A model generated the notes under the pieces. That model was not told the origin of the DNA and did no database searches. It saw only the letters and a list, made by a program, of their open reading frames with translations. Positions 34,043 through 45,838 of a DNA stretch of 64,000 nucleotides are shown in pieces (position 1 is the first letter of the stretch; each line of letters opens with the position of its first letter). The position numbers and the translations under genes are program-made. Source of the DNA: Dactylonectria macrodidyma (Eukaryota; Ascomycota; Sordariomycetes; Hypocreales; Nectriaceae); the NCBI GenBank assembly GCA_020744425.1, contig JAGMUV010000001.1, forward strand, positions 2,542,001 to 2,606,000. Direction: 5' to 3'.

Positions 34043-37000
34043 TGGTGGGGGAATATAATTGAAGCAACTCGCCCCTCATCGTCAAGAAATCCTTCCTAAG
34101 TATGCTCAGAATCTTCCCGCAATCATTTGAGATGCGTATTCGGCCAAATGAGGAATATAGAGGTCGCTACTCAAGGCAGGGCTCGTGAATGAAATGATGC
34201 ATTGAACCATAGTAGTTTCTGTGTACCATCAATCCGCAAGACGCCCCCCATTCACCTCCAGGCCGGGGCCCATGTTTAGGCGAATCTCAATGCCGACTTT
34301 GGACAGCATTCTTGGAGAAATCCGCCTTCAGCATCGATACCGTTCACGAAACCGAGGCCCGGTCCATGATGTGTCTCCCGGCTCACCCGAGGGCAATTAC
34401 ATCGAACCTGATGAACGAGACGTCTTTGGTCATGCTTTGTCCCTCTGTATACGATGTTTCCAATGGGCACAGGTCGAAGAGAAAGAGGTACGAAGGGTTG
34501 CGGGTTGTGTTGAGAGATCGAACTCGTGCGACTCCACAACATACTAACAACAGGATGGCATTTTGTTTTAGGGAAAGACATAGAAGAAGGAACAGTTTGT
34601 TGTTCTCCTTTCAATGCCCAGATTCGCGTAAGAGCAGCTGTACTGTTGGGACACGCTTTGTATGCACCAACATATCCAGCAACCAAAGCATTTTGCCCTT
34701 CTGCGAGGGCACGCACACGCACAATGAAGAAGACTTTGATACAATGACACAAATAGCCTTGAAGATGAGTTTGCTTGATACGTACTATGCACCTAGTTGC
34801 AAGTAGCGGGTAACGCTCAAGAGAGCAGCACCCTTGACCCTTGCGGTAGCCCCGCGAAGTGCTGATCAGGGTCCTTGACCGCCATGCAAGGCCAAATTTC
34901 CAAAGTGCGCAACACTACAGGGAGGATCGAGGTGTAGACTATTGTTTGGGTACCATTGGGGGTTAACAGGGGCCAGATTTTGGTACTCAATCAATGTGTT
35001 GAGAGAGCTGTCGCTTCTTGTCTCGCGTGTTGGATTTAATCGTCGTCATCCAAAGCATTCGAAACGACAGTTAAATGCTCCGAACCAGCCATCAATGAAG
35101 TGCACTAGGCGTGTTCATGCACACTCTCGGACCGATGTCCATTAGTGCCTGAGACACGACAGCGAACGAGTCGGAGGCGGTCCGATAGGCAGCAGATACG
35201 GTCGATGGAGACGAGAGTCTGGATTAAAGACTTAGCTGGGGTTTGGATGTCCAGAACGAGCGAGGCGCATCCCAGTGCATTCCATAGATAGGAGGCCACA
35301 TGGCAATCCGTGATGATGAATGGTGGCTGACAAACTGTTGAGCATATGTCTGTTTGATGACTGAGCTGGGGGTGTATCGTTTTCGGTGTATATGGGAGGC
35401 AAATGCAAGGTCCAATGCGAGGTGCAAATGCGGTGCCAGCAAATAAAAACAAAAACAAAGAATAGGATGGCTTTTTTTTGGGGTGATGTTGTGAGTGTAA
35501 CGACGTATTGCATGTGAATGTACCGCATCTGGTGGTGATGCATGCCGTCATTATTGTCTGAGGCGTCCCAGGTGAGTGGTGCATGTGAAAGTGTGCCTGA
35601 AGGTCGGTATTGATGACAAGGGGTCACCAGCGGTATGTTCTACAGCAGCACCCAATCATCTGCGATTGGATAGCTTACCTACCGCTAGACAAATGCAAAT
35701 CCGATTAGACGGTGTGTGAGGTGGTTTCCCCTTGCAGCGTACTCGGTAACTTTACCTCCACCTTGTTCACCTAGGTCTAGGGTGTGAGTGGGTGAGTGGG
35801 TGAGTGGGTGAGTGTGCGTTGGCTGAACGTGACAATGACAGTCAATGACAGTCAACCGCTAATCAGGCCGTGCGACGCAGTGGGTTAAGAGTCCTGGTCA
35901 TCGAGGTCCCTGAACACAGTATCCTGGCAATAGGACCACGTTGGAGGGATATGCGTGCCATTTATTTGGCATTCTTTCCGCAAATCCATGGTCATACCGG
36001 GAGATCGAACGAGAGGCTCCGGCCCGCCCCGGGATACCGGAGCGGTGGCCACGGGCCCTGTCTGACATGCAATAGAACCGATGAATATTTTCTGCATCGT
36101 ACCAGCCCCTTGCTATTTTGGCCTCTAGGGGGAGGTGAGGGTACGGGAGGGTGCGGGAGGGTAGGGCAGGGGGGGCGTCAATGAAGCGCCCGAGGTGAAA
36201 CCGCGATGTCACTGCGTATCAGAGTCTGTTGTCATCATTCCCATGGTGGACCATCTCGCAAAGCATGTGGCATTGTCGTCATCAGCATCGCCGAGGCCGC
36301 TAGACTCATAAATAAATTTGGAGCCTACGAGCTAGACGTAGAAAGGTACTCCGTAGAAAGGTAGAAAGGCGACGCCAGCCATCCACCGCCGCGCCATCTG
36401 TCCGGTTCCGCTAGGCTCGGCACCGAGCTCCCAACGAAACCGTAGACTACTGTAATAAAGAACAAATATGGTTGTCTAGAAGTTCTACCTAGGCAATTCG
36501 GTAGGGACTCCCCCGCCCGGAACTGCAATTTGACTCGGGACATGGTTCCGAGGTCCACGGCTTTGAGCCTCGCCCAGGCACATATGGGATATGATATGGA
36601 CGGGACGGAGCCTCGAACGACCAAAACATCCCCAAGGGCGACGTCGAGAGAGAGGCACGCAGACGCTGCGGATTCGTCTCTTGTCCCAGCGACTGCGTAC
36701 CAGTGTCGGGCGAGCCGGAGAGGTCGGGGTGGCGGAACGGTCAGTCCGCCTTCATTCCCATTCCAGCCCCACATGGTTACGAGCTACGTATGTACGTACG
36801 GGCGGGCGCGCGCCCAGGCAAGCCCAGGCTAGGCCAGATGAAACAAACAGCAGAGCAGCAAGCAGTTGGTAGCAGCATCAAGACAGGTGTTCCAAGAAGG
36901 GGAAGGGAAAGGGGGAAGGGCAGAGAAGAGGCGGACTGTAATGCTGGATTAGGCTGCCCGCCATGAATATCCGCCGCCAGCGCTTCGTCAGTGCCCAGTA

Positions 37001-38258
37001 TGTAGGTATGTAACTACCAGCACTGCCAACAGTTCTGTTTACATGGCCCCTACCTAGCCCGTTAAAAACTGCTGCCCGTCCGCCCGCCCTAACCGCCTAA
37101 ACGTGCACTGGGCTCATACTGGGCCACCTAAAACTGCCACTAAAATGGAGGCCCTGGTGGAACTCTGTGGGCTCGGTGATGCAAAACCGCGCCGTAGGCT
37201 ACCCACTACGTGTTGCGTTTCGCCCGCTCAGACGCTGGTTATTGCCGGGTGGAAGAAGTGAGGATGGAACCTGCCGTGGAACTCTTCGAACCTCGTTGGC
37301 TCCCCACACCTTTTTTCTTTCACGGCACGCGCACCTCACATGCGGCACGGCAAACCACCCGCTACGTACCGAGATCCACTCAGACCTGTCCAGATTGGCA
37401 GACAGAGAAGTCCAGTTGCACGGTACCTACCTTGTGTGCTAGGGTACCTTGGGTACCTTAGGTACCATTACCGACCGCTATTGCATCCCGCCCGCAGCAG
37501 CAAGCAGGGCTGCTCCCACAGCGCCGGGCTGCCGTTTTGGCCCATGGCAAGGCGAGCCAAAAGTCACCGACACCGTCTTTTTCTTTTTATTATTGTTTCC
37601 CATTGTCCTCTTCCATCGTCTCATCATTTCCCAGGTCATTTCCCAGGTCACGCCTCTCTGCAAACCGCTGTCTCTTCCGGAACACCTGCTTGCCGTTGGG
37701 CCCTGTCGGTCCCTGAAAGTGAAAGCTGCCACCACCCGCCTGGACCCTGAACATCCCCCATCCCCCATCTCCCCTGACCTGTCCGTGCTGCTGTGCGCCC
37801 TGCGGTGCGGCGGGACACTTTTGCGTCATACCCAAGTTCCAACCCTCGATACCTACCAGGACGTACCTGCCTACCTATCCTCCATCCCTCCCTCCGTCTC
37901 TCCCTTCAAGTCCTCTTTCAACCACGTCCTCGTACCGACTCCTACCAACCTGCATTGACAAAGAAATCCATACCCCCTTCCTTGTCAACTCTGCCGTACT
38001 CAACATCGAATTCACGATCCAATCAATCAATCTCCGCAATATCCACAACACCTTCGTTCTTCGCCGATCGATCAACATCTCGCCTCGACGACGACGACGA
38101 CAACTACGACAAGTACAACAACTACGACCCGTCCACACATCCATGTTACCCCGATAGCCCTCCCCCTTCAACTTCTCGAATCTCTCTCGGAAGCTCCCTT
38201 CAAAGCTATCTTCGAAGCGTCTTTCCGAAGCTCTCCCCGTCCGCCGCTGGACGAAACC
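34043..38258. other. No supported gene; leader of the coiled-coil gene at right
   Basis: 34.2-34.8 kb has overlapping frames on both strands with faint protein-like phrases (for example GWHFVLGKDIEEGTV on plus) but nothing assignable. 35.1-37.8 kb has no credible frame. Repeated GGTACCTT words occur at about 37441-37466. From about 37870 the plus strand is C/T-rich and is probably the leader of the gene starting at 38259. Confidence 0.45.
35784..35814. repeat. 8-bp tandem repeat (gtgagtgg)
   Basis: Nearly four perfect copies of gtgagtgg in noncoding DNA. Confidence 0.9.
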
Positions 38259-40235
38259 ATGGCAGCGAGTGTATCTCCTGAAGCATTCCTGCCTTCGGGC
38301 GCCTTCAACGCCAACATGGCTCTCCCTCTCAACGCCCATCTGCACTATCATGCCGACGCCTCCATCACGACGCCGTCCTCATCCTTCCCTCCAGCTGCAA
38401 ACCATCACCAACTGCCCCCTTACTTCAATCCTCACCACAGCCAACAGCAGTCCCAACGCGGCCGACTCCCACCTGCGAGTTCCTTCCCGCTCCAGCCTTC
38501 CGATGCTCACCCGCTCTCCCTCTCGTCTTTACGTGCCGTCCAGGCTACCACCACGAATCATCCGTCAAGCCATCTCCGTATCAATGCCTCGGACAATACT
38601 CGCACCGCCAGCATATCTCCATCTCGAACTGTACCCGTCCCCATTCCCGACCGTGGACTCCCGCCTTCGTCCACGAGTCCTCTGTCCAGTGTCCCTCAGT
38701 ATATAGCTGGGGCCTCCCTTTCGAGATCCGTCTCTGCCGACACCGCACCGCCCACTCAACAAACGTCGATATTTATGGTACAGCGCCTAGTCCAGCAGAA
38801 CGCTCTCATTCGCGAAGCCTGGGAAGCGGAGCGCAACTACCTCGAGACGAATCGCCGCCGGGCTGAAGAGGTCTACCAGGAGGAACGTGCCATCATGGAC
38901 GACGTTCGGGAGGGCTGGGAATCGGAGAAGACGACCATGCAGCGCGAAATTGAATCGCTCAAGGAGCGCCTTCATCGTCTCGAAGGCGAAAACTCGACTT
39001 TAAAAGCCGTCACCGCTCAACAAATCTCTGGCGTCATATCGCCCATGGGGAGCCAACGAGGAGGCAGCGGCGATGCTTCTATGGAGAGTTCATACTTTTC
39101 TGCACCCCCTGGCCGCCTGACGTCACGACCCCAGCATCCTACGATGCCGACCAGTTTCTCTATGATAGACGACTCCTCTCTGCCACCAGGTCTTGATGGT
39201 GCTTCTCGTCGACCTCACTTCCGCAGCCCAGGAAGCGCTCGTTTATCTCCCACCGCAATGAGCCACTCAGCATCCTTTGCCCCCATGGACCCTCGAATTC
39301 AGCCCCAAAACTCCATCGCCAAGGACTTCCTCTCGTCACCCTCAGACGACTCCGAGGCCCCCATCCCTATCATTGACGTACAGGAAATCGATCCTCAATT
39401 GGAAGGCATCCCAATCAAGGCGACGGCGGTCCAAAGATCCACTTTTGCCCTCGGTGGATCTCCTCCCGAAAATCCAGCATCGCCAGCAACCTCTCCTCCT
39501 CCGGTAGATGCTGCTCAATACACAGAAGAACAAAGCCGAAGGCCTCACGGCATCAGGGGGTCATCCAAAGCGTACACGATGCAGGCACTTGCGGCCGTAG
39601 AATCCCGACGGCTGACCATGCATGCCGGACATACCCCCAACCACTCTCTCTCCCTCTTCCCCACTGTTACTGCTACTGAGACGAATTCAATCGTCGGCAT
39701 CAGTGAAGGTGCCACACCAACCGCCGAGATTACTTTGGACATCCCAGTCTACTCCAAAGAGCCGGACCATGATGACGAGGACACCCCTACCCGTACACAC
39801 GGTGCAGAGGATGTGTTGACAGACAACAACCTAGACCATCCTGAGCCCACCATGGAACCCGATGAAGACAGGCCACTCAAGGGACCTTTGATGATCAAAA
39901 ACATTCCTGCACAAGACGAGATATTCTGGGAGGCTGTCAACAAGAAGCTCGCGCCCATTAGCATGGGCGAAAATGCTCTCCCAAGTGTAATGCAGACTTC
40001 GCCAGATGACTTGGAGTCAATTTCCGACGCCGGGGTCGTGGATTCTCTAAGCCAGAGACGCAAGGCACCCTTGGACCCAATTGGCGTGGACGGGTCAAAT
40101 GATGCTCACACGAATACCGATGATGACAGCTGCGAGTTCGGCGAGAACAAGAACGTCGAGGCTGATATTCCGCTCAAGTTCAAAACAACATCCAACTTTG
40201 GTGCTCCATTTGGTGCGGCATTTGGCAAAGTGTAG
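38259..40235 (+). CDS. Coiled-coil protein of unknown function, 658 residues
   Basis: Single exon with a strong start context (aaaccATGGca). Residues 1-170 are Pro/Ser/His-rich and probably disordered. A charged coiled coil runs from about residue 173 to 250 (VQRLVQQNALIREAWEAERN onward, ending in SLKERLHRLEGENSTLKA). The rest is low-complexity with conserved-looking islands (IPIIDVQEIDPQLEGIPIKA, PLMIKNIPAQDEIFWEAVNK) and the C-terminus FKTTSNFGAPFGAAFGKV. Mixed low complexity and dense, specific islands suggest a real gene conserved among filamentous ascomycetes, but I cannot name it. No signal peptide or membrane segment. The coiled coil suggests self-association or scaffolding; this is inference. 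Confidence 0.82.
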   Translation: MAASVSPEAFLPSGAFNANMALPLNAHLHYHADASITTPSSSFPPAANHHQLPPYFNPHHSQQQSQRGRLPPASSFPLQPSDAHPLSLSSLRAVQATTTNHPSSHLRINASDNTRTASISPSRTVPVPIPDRGLPPSSTSPLSSVPQYIAGASLSRSVSADTAPPTQQTSIFMVQRLVQQNALIREAWEAERNYLETNRRRAEEVYQEERAIMDDVREGWESEKTTMQREIESLKERLHRLEGENSTLKAVTAQQISGVISPMGSQRGGSGDASMESSYFSAPPGRLTSRPQHPTMPTSFSMIDDSSLPPGLDGASRRPHFRSPGSARLSPTAMSHSASFAPMDPRIQPQNSIAKDFLSSPSDDSEAPIPIIDVQEIDPQLEGIPIKATAVQRSTFALGGSPPENPASPATSPPPVDAAQYTEEQSRRPHGIRGSSKAYTMQALAAVESRRLTMHAGHTPNHSLSLFPTVTATETNSIVGISEGATPTAEITLDIPVYSKEPDHDDEDTPTRTHGAEDVLTDNNLDHPEPTMEPDEDRPLKGPLMIKNIPAQDEIFWEAVNKKLAPISMGENALPSVMQTSPDDLESISDAGVVDSLSQRRKAPLDPIGVDGSNDAHTNTDDDSCEFGENKNVEADIPLKFKTTSNFGAPFGAAFGKV

Positions 40236-41223
40236 AGCAACGCCAACACCCAAAATAATGACCATCAAAAAAAGCAACCTCGAGAGTCGACATCCCACGA
40301 GTTACCTCCGATCCGACCCTCTGCTCTCAACTTCAACGCACCCTTTGGAAGGGTGGGCCCGGCATTGAGTCGAACACAAGTAGACTCAGAGCATCCAAGT
40401 GGCCCACCACCTTCTCTTACAGACTCGGGAACACCGTAATCCCCAGAGTTTCCACGACGTGATGAACAAACTCCATCTTATAATTCGACACGCTGAACCA
40501 TTCCTTGTAACGCAAGGGTGGACACGACACTTTTATGACCGACACTGACCATCACGATACCTCATTCATCGCACACATCCTCACTTTTGGCTTCTTCTTC
40601 GGTTGGTCTCCTGACTGGTGCACACGGCGGGCTGGATAAGCGCGGTTTTATGGCACCCAAAAGAATTACACTGGTAGAGCAGGAGCACAGGAAACGATTG
40701 CATCACATATTCTTTCTCGGGAGCAGGTTGTTGGGGGTTTGTTTTCAGTTTTGATTTTTTAGCAAGCGGCACTGTCGTTCTTCATGCCACTCGCCGTCTT
40801 CCAAAGACACACGGAGGTCCGTTTGTCACATCGTAATAATTATGCATACAACAATTACGGAGGTTTCATGTCAAATACCCCAGGGATAGTCGATTTCCGC
40901 ACATCCCTTGCGTTATGGATTGCTTTGGGAGGAGAAACGGGGACAGGGACCCGATCCAACAGCATGGATCATGCAACAGTGGACGGCGATGAGGGTTTAC
41001 CTGGTTTGATAGCAAGAAAACAATGAGTACCGCTATTATCAAACACACATTTGTTGTATTTCATTCGTACATGCCACGTTGGAGAACCTCTACCCCAGCT
41101 CAACACCGAGTGCAATACCATACTCGTGCATTGGCGAAACAAAAATGCAAAAAACACCATCGACGCCTTGGCCCCTGGCACCCCACGGCCTGTATATAAT
41201 CAGGTCCGGCCTTGTTGTCTTGC
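40236..41223. other. Convergent intergenic region
   Basis: This lies between the 3' ends of the coiled-coil gene (plus) and ATG3 (minus), so it should hold both 3' untranslated regions. Short frames only; no further gene is supported. Confidence 0.6.
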
Positions 41224-42396
41224 TTAAACGCCCATGGTGAAGTCATGCTCGATACCTGGCGTCACGGAAGCCATGAACTACAAAGGTACGTTAGAGTTTT
41301 TGCTGCAGATAGTGGAGGACGGGTGAACGAACCTTGAGGAATACGACGAGGTACTGGTCGACACGGATAGCGACCTCGTGGTCATCAATCTCCGTCTCCT
41401 TGACCTCCTCCCACTCGTCCTTGTCGGCGGCTTCCTGAGCACCCTTGACATCCAAGTTTCTGAACTCGTCAACCAGGCCCTCCATGCCCGCGGGGGCGGG
41501 CGCAGCGGCTGCGGAGCCGCTCGCGTCGGCGGCGCGGAGCTTCTCTCTGCGAAGACGAAGGGCTGCGTCGGCACGGTCGAGCAGCGTCTTCATGACGGAG
41601 GCGTGCTTGCACGGATGCACCGAGGCCATCTTGATGTTGTTGGCGAAGAAGGGGAAGTCCTCGAGGGTGACAGTTTTGTCCTTGTAGTCGCCGACAATGT
41701 CCTCCATCATGTCGTGGGGCGGTAAAGGCTGGCCGTTGGGGAGGTAGCCTGATAGGTAGAGGCGCGGAGTGCGATAGTAGGGTGTGTACATGATGTAGAG
41801 AGTATAGGTGCGACGACCGCTAGGGATAGTATTAGCATATCAAGATACGGATCCAGAGGGTGATCAGAGACTTACGCCTTCTTCGAATCAGCGGCGGAGT
41901 CACGGATGATGGCCTCGTCGTCGTCTTCGTCCTCCATATCGGGGATCTCATCATCCTCAACAACTTCTCTATCGCCCACGTTGCCAGAATCATCCATGGT
42001 TCGCACCTCCTTAACCTTGAGCGGCTGAGAACTTGCCAGACCACCGGTCCTCAACCAGCCATCTTCGTCGTCGCCCGTGGCGCCCTTGAAATCGTCGCCG
42101 TCGTGAACGAGAGCCTCCTCGTGCCCGGCATCTCCGGCAAAATCGTCGTTGAGGCGGCGGTGGCACGGCACGTTGCGGGTGACGAGGAACTGCTTGCCGT
42201 CGGGCAGATAGCTGACGCGGCGCTCAGGCGAGTCGGCGTCGCCCCAGGACCAGGTCGGGAACTTGTAGACGAGGTAGTCTCCGGCGGCGACAAACTCTTC
42301 CGGTGTGATCTGGCCGGTCTGGCGGAACGTCGAGGTGTGCGAGACGGGCGTGTAGCGGTCCCGCAGGGTATTAACGGTGGAGTAGATGTAATTCAT
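41224..42396 (-). CDS. ATG3: Autophagy E2-like enzyme Atg3
   Basis: Three exons, 42396-41876, 41819-41333 and 41277-41224, with introns of 56 and 55 nt (donors GTAAGT and GTTCGT; acceptors CCTAG and TGTAG). The joins are in phase and give 353 residues, the usual Atg3 size. The N-terminus contains [20 protein letters not shown] and FPTWSWGD. An acidic flexible region follows. The catalytic Cys is Cys244 in [14 protein letters not shown]310-E-E-V313 in an acidic context fits the Atg8-interacting motif. The last small exon encodes [17 protein letters not shown], the conserved C-terminus. Atg3 transfers Atg8 from Atg7 to phosphatidylethanolamine at the forming autophagosome. Assignment is firm from the sequence; all expected residues are present. 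Confidence 0.97.
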
Positions 42397-43143
42397 GGTG
42401 GGCAGAGCGGTCGCGGCAGCTCGGCAAGTGCTGCGAGTTCGATGATGGAGGAGTAAGCTAGGTATTGCCCTCGGTCTTTATTCTGTCGATATATTGCGCA
42501 AACGGAACACTTGGTAGAGCGATATGATGCGTAGGGATCTAGTCTTGTCCACTCGAACGCTGTGTCGATGCGGGGTCGTAAACCAACAGCAAGGCGAAAG
42601 TATGAGGATGTAGAGAGGAGGAGATGCGAAAGCGAGCACGGGGAACAAAAGTGTCCAGATCACGCGTCTCAGTCTACAGATCTTGTCTGCCTGGGACACA
42701 AAAACAGGATGACTGATGATGAGAAAGTCCGCGACAGCTCCAGTACCTTTTGGGGGGGTCCCTCGTTGAGGCGATCACATGGAGGCGGTGGCTCCCCATC
42801 AGTGGCTTTGGTGGGGTGGCTGAGGCTCGTCATTGGTCCCCCTGGCGGAGTCACCTCAGGCAGCTCCTCTAAGTCCGTTTCGTGTTTCGGAGGGGACGCA
42901 CGGCCTTATCTTATCGGGACAGCAAGCATCATCTAGGCACGTCATCATCCCACGATGCTTCCCGCACGTGCGTCACAGCCGTGATGGTATATCAAGTAGG
43001 GTCATGCTCATTAATTCTGTACAACATCGGACAGTAATTGGGTCACGAGGTCTATGCAGTGTGCCGATGATTTTTGAACTTATGGTATGGTATCATTTGT
43101 TTCCTTCGCTCTAATTCGTGCTGCAGTCCAACACATTGCTGCA
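42397..43143. promoter_or_regulatory. Intergenic region carrying the ATG3 promoter
   Basis: ATG3 and CWC24 are both on the minus strand, so this 747-bp gap must hold the ATG3 promoter and leader and the CWC24 3' untranslated region. I see no TATA box or regulator site I can defend. Confidence 0.5.
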
Positions 43144-44210
43144 TTACTTTTCTTCCGCTTCCTCATCAACAGCCTCCCCAGCTTCCAGCGCTGCCTGTCT
43201 CTTCTTGGCGGCCCGGTCCCGCTTCCTATCCAACAACTTCTTCAACCTCTTGGCCGAGTTAAAGACTCCACTGGTCCCGACTCCGCACGCCGCGCATGTC
43301 GGGTCTTTCCTGTACCGCTTCAGGGCGCACGGCTCGCAGAAGTAATGGCCGCACCGAGTAACGATGGGTTCTCGGTACGGCTCCTTGCAGATGATGCATG
43401 CAAACGGAATCTTTTCCAGCATCGCCTCGTCTTCCTCCTCATCCGCATCCGCCTTCTGGTCGCGGTTTGCACTGGCTACCACTGTGCCTCCGAGGTTCTT
43501 CTTTCCCTTTGTAACGCTCTCCCATTCGCGGTCGAGTTGCCATCCGAGCTTGTGGTCGCTTCGATCGTGGAGGAAAATGCAGGCGTCGCCGAAGCCGCAC
43601 TATTTTCAAAAAACATGTTAGACAAATCTTGGTGCATGTTGGAGAAGAAGTGACTTACCCAGCCTGTTTGCTTGTAGTCTTTGCAGACGTCGGGAGCGTA
43701 ATCCATCATTGTCACGGTCCGGATGTTGGTTGGTGCCTTGACGGGCCCAACACTCCTGTTAGGAGCATCGGGGTTCTTCTGGATGAAAGTCGTCTGGTTC
43801 GCAAGGCCCTTGTATGTTCCATCGGGTTGTGAGTCGTTTGCGGCCGCCCGGGTCGAGCCAAGGAGGTTCTTTGCCGACAATGCATCCTTGGACCCCTCGT
43901 CGTACCAATTACTCTGTTTTGTGGCATCGTTGGCGCTGGTGATTGGGACGTTGCGGTCGGCGGCGTGTACCGTGGCTGATAGGTCCTTGCTGTCTACCAC
44001 GTTGTTTTTTGATGAGGCCGTGACAGTGGCCATCTTCTTGCGCCGCTTGATGCGCTGTCCGGTTTCGTCCTCGGAGGATGAGAAGTCGCTGTCGTCGCTG
44101 TCGGCGGGTGGAGGCGTCGCAGGTCGCTTTCGTAGATTCGCTTTGCCCTTTGCGCCTCTCTTCTTGAAAACTGCGACAGGCGCCACAGGCGCTTCGATTG
44201 AATCGGCCAT
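43144..44210 (-). CDS. CWC24: Pre-mRNA-splicing factor Cwc24 (CCCH and RING fingers)
   Basis: Exons 44210-43659 and 43599-43144 with a 59-nt intron (donor GTAAGT, acceptor AATAG) give 335 residues. I chose the ATG at 44210 (MADSIEAPVAPVAVFKKRG), where the product begins to resemble the family; an in-frame ATG at 44291 would add 27 residues. The N-terminus is basic and Ser/Asp-rich. The CCCH finger spans the splice junction: Cys176-x8-Cys185-x5-Cys-x3-His in CKDYKQTGW joined to CGFGDACIFLH. A C3HC4 RING follows from Cys252 (CIICKEPYREPIVTRCGHYF, then CEPC and CAAC). The C-terminal 40 residues are Lys/Arg/Glu-rich. Cwc24 (human RNF113A) joins the activated spliceosome before the first catalytic step. 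Assignment is firm. Confidence 0.95.
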
Positions 44211-44291
44211 TATTCGCGATCTTTGTGAGGCTTGGTTGTCGAAGACAAGAGAGCTGTTGACGACGCTTTGAAATCCGCGACTCCCTCGCAT

Positions 44292-45217
44292 GGTAGATGA
44301 ATCTAGAATCGAGCATCACGTGTCAGCGTGACAATTTCGTGGGCCAAGCCACGAGGGTACAAATGTCGCGTGATTTAGTCATGGTCCTACCTACCCTAGA
44401 CTTGGAGAATCACTGTCTCTCCTGTTCCAGGATCCCTTTTTGGCGGTATACGCACCACCAACATGCACATATAGATTAGGGGCATCAGTCCCAACATTCT
44501 GATATCGGCAGCTTGCAGAGTTGCAGAAGTCGTTTGAACAACTTATCGTTAAGTCGACAAAGACATTGTACTAAAATAGAACCAGATGGGGCTAGCTAAC
44601 GGCCCGTCCTCCGTGGGGGGTCCCCATTTAGAGAATCGCCCAGCAGCCCTACCCACCAACAAAATTAGAGCTTCATCTTTGGCTACTGAATAAAGAGCAA
44701 TACACCGCATACAGTGTTTCCTCCAGGCGAGGCCGTTAGCTGTATCGCCAACCCAACCCTCGCAATCTGAACCATGGAGTACATGACGTCGTAGTTAGTA
44801 CCCCCACCTGAAGCTCTAGGCATGGACCATCTAAACAGGCTGTGTCCACTTCTTGTCACCTCTGAGCCTCCCCTCCGAGTCCCAGTCCTCCGTAACCCGA
44901 TCTGTCTCCCGCTTATACACTGCGTGGTAGACGAGCTACGCAGTCCGGTTCGACGATTTACTATTGTGTACTTCAAGTGTGATATAGTCAAACCAATAGG
45001 TAAGTATTACAATTAGGTAGGCAAGGTAAACGGTAATAGTATTGTTTGTCTAAGGCTGAAGCCTGCAGCTTCAGTATAACTATCCGCCAAATACCATGCT
45101 ATATATAGGTGGCCGACCGGGCGAGGTTGGGTGCGCGAGGCAGATCTTTGGGACACCACTTGTTGTGCGGACTGGTGATGGGGCCCTTCCTTCGAGGTCA
45201 GAGACCATGGAGACATA
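44292..45217. other. No gene recognised
   Basis: This holds the CWC24 upstream region and the 3' flank of the GGWDP-repeat gene. A 102-codon frame on minus (44991-44683) has no family resemblance. Confidence 0.45.
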
Positions 45218-45838
45218 TCAGTCGGTGAAATAATTCGTAGGGAGCAGTCGTCGATGTGCCTCCAGGTCGCGTTGTCGGCGCACCTCGTCGCGTTGTCGGC
45301 GCAACTCTTCATGATGTTGGCGCATCTCGTCTCGTTGTCGGTACATCTCGTCACGGACTCGATCCCTCTCGCCACGGACTCGATCCCTCTCGTCGCGTGC
45401 TCGATCCCTCTCTTCACGTCCTCGGTTCCTCTCTTCACGTCCCCGGTTCCTCTCTTCACGTCCCCGGTTCCTCTCTTCACGTGCTCGGAACCTCTCTTCA
45501 CCTACTGGGTCCATCAATTCTGGTCGTGGGTCCCAACCGCCCTCACGGGCCAACCTGTCTAGTTGTTGGACCCAACGTGCGCGTCGTTCTGGGTCTGGGT
45601 CCCAACCGCCGTCATACTCGACTTCTTGTCGATCCCTCTCGTCACGTACTCGGTTCATCCCTCCTGGTTGTGGGTCCCAGCCGCGGTCATAAACGTCTTG
45701 TTGTCCGTCCCTCTGCGGTTCTCCCTCGGCTTCTTCAGCGCCCTGCGCAATTCGAAGGAGACGGAACCGCTCCTCTACACTCCTGTTGTCCCTGTTGTCG
45801 TCCATGATATAGCGCCGTAGTTGTTCGATGGGAAACAA
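45218..45838 (-). CDS. Charged repeat protein with GGWDP motifs, unknown function
   Basis: Single frame of 206 residues starting MFPIEQLRRYIMDDNRDN. Residues about 50-120 hold three degenerate 25-residue repeats, each carrying an RGWDP, GGWDP or GGWDP motif followed by P-x. The C-terminal half is almost entirely Arg, Glu and Asp, built of seven-residue units like REERNRG and RDERDRV, then longer RRQRDE units, predicted as a long charged helix. The seven-residue units correspond to a 21-bp DNA repeat. Other frames are also open across the repeat, so coding status rests on the better-ordered N-terminal half. No signal peptide or cysteine. No family recognised. It is the first of three accessory genes between CWC24 and the desert. 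Confidence 0.5.
   Translation of the reverse strand: MFPIEQLRRYIMDDNRDNRSVEERFRLLRIAQGAEEAEGEPQRDGQQDVYDRGWDPQPGGMNRVRDERDRQEVEYDGGWDPDPERRARWVQQLDRLAREGGWDPRPELMDPVGEERFRAREERNRGREERNRGREERNRGREERDRARDERDRVRGERDRVRDEMYRQRDEMRQHHEELRRQRDEVRRQRDLEAHRRLLPTNYFTD
45405..45510. repeat. 21-bp minisatellite inside the GGWDP-repeat gene
   Basis: Units like ggttcctctcttcacgtcccc recur four to five times with few changes, grading into shorter relatives toward 45300. On the minus strand each unit encodes one REERNRG-type heptad. Confidence 0.8.

Noticed and set aside
34526..34747. Faint cytochrome P450-like phrase (GWHFVLGKDIEEGTV)
   Set aside because: No heme-binding Cys motif or other P450 landmarks nearby; too weak to claim.
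37441..37466. GGTACCTT words as a mobile-element end
   Set aside because: Short and common-looking in this type of DNA; no inverted partner or target duplication found.
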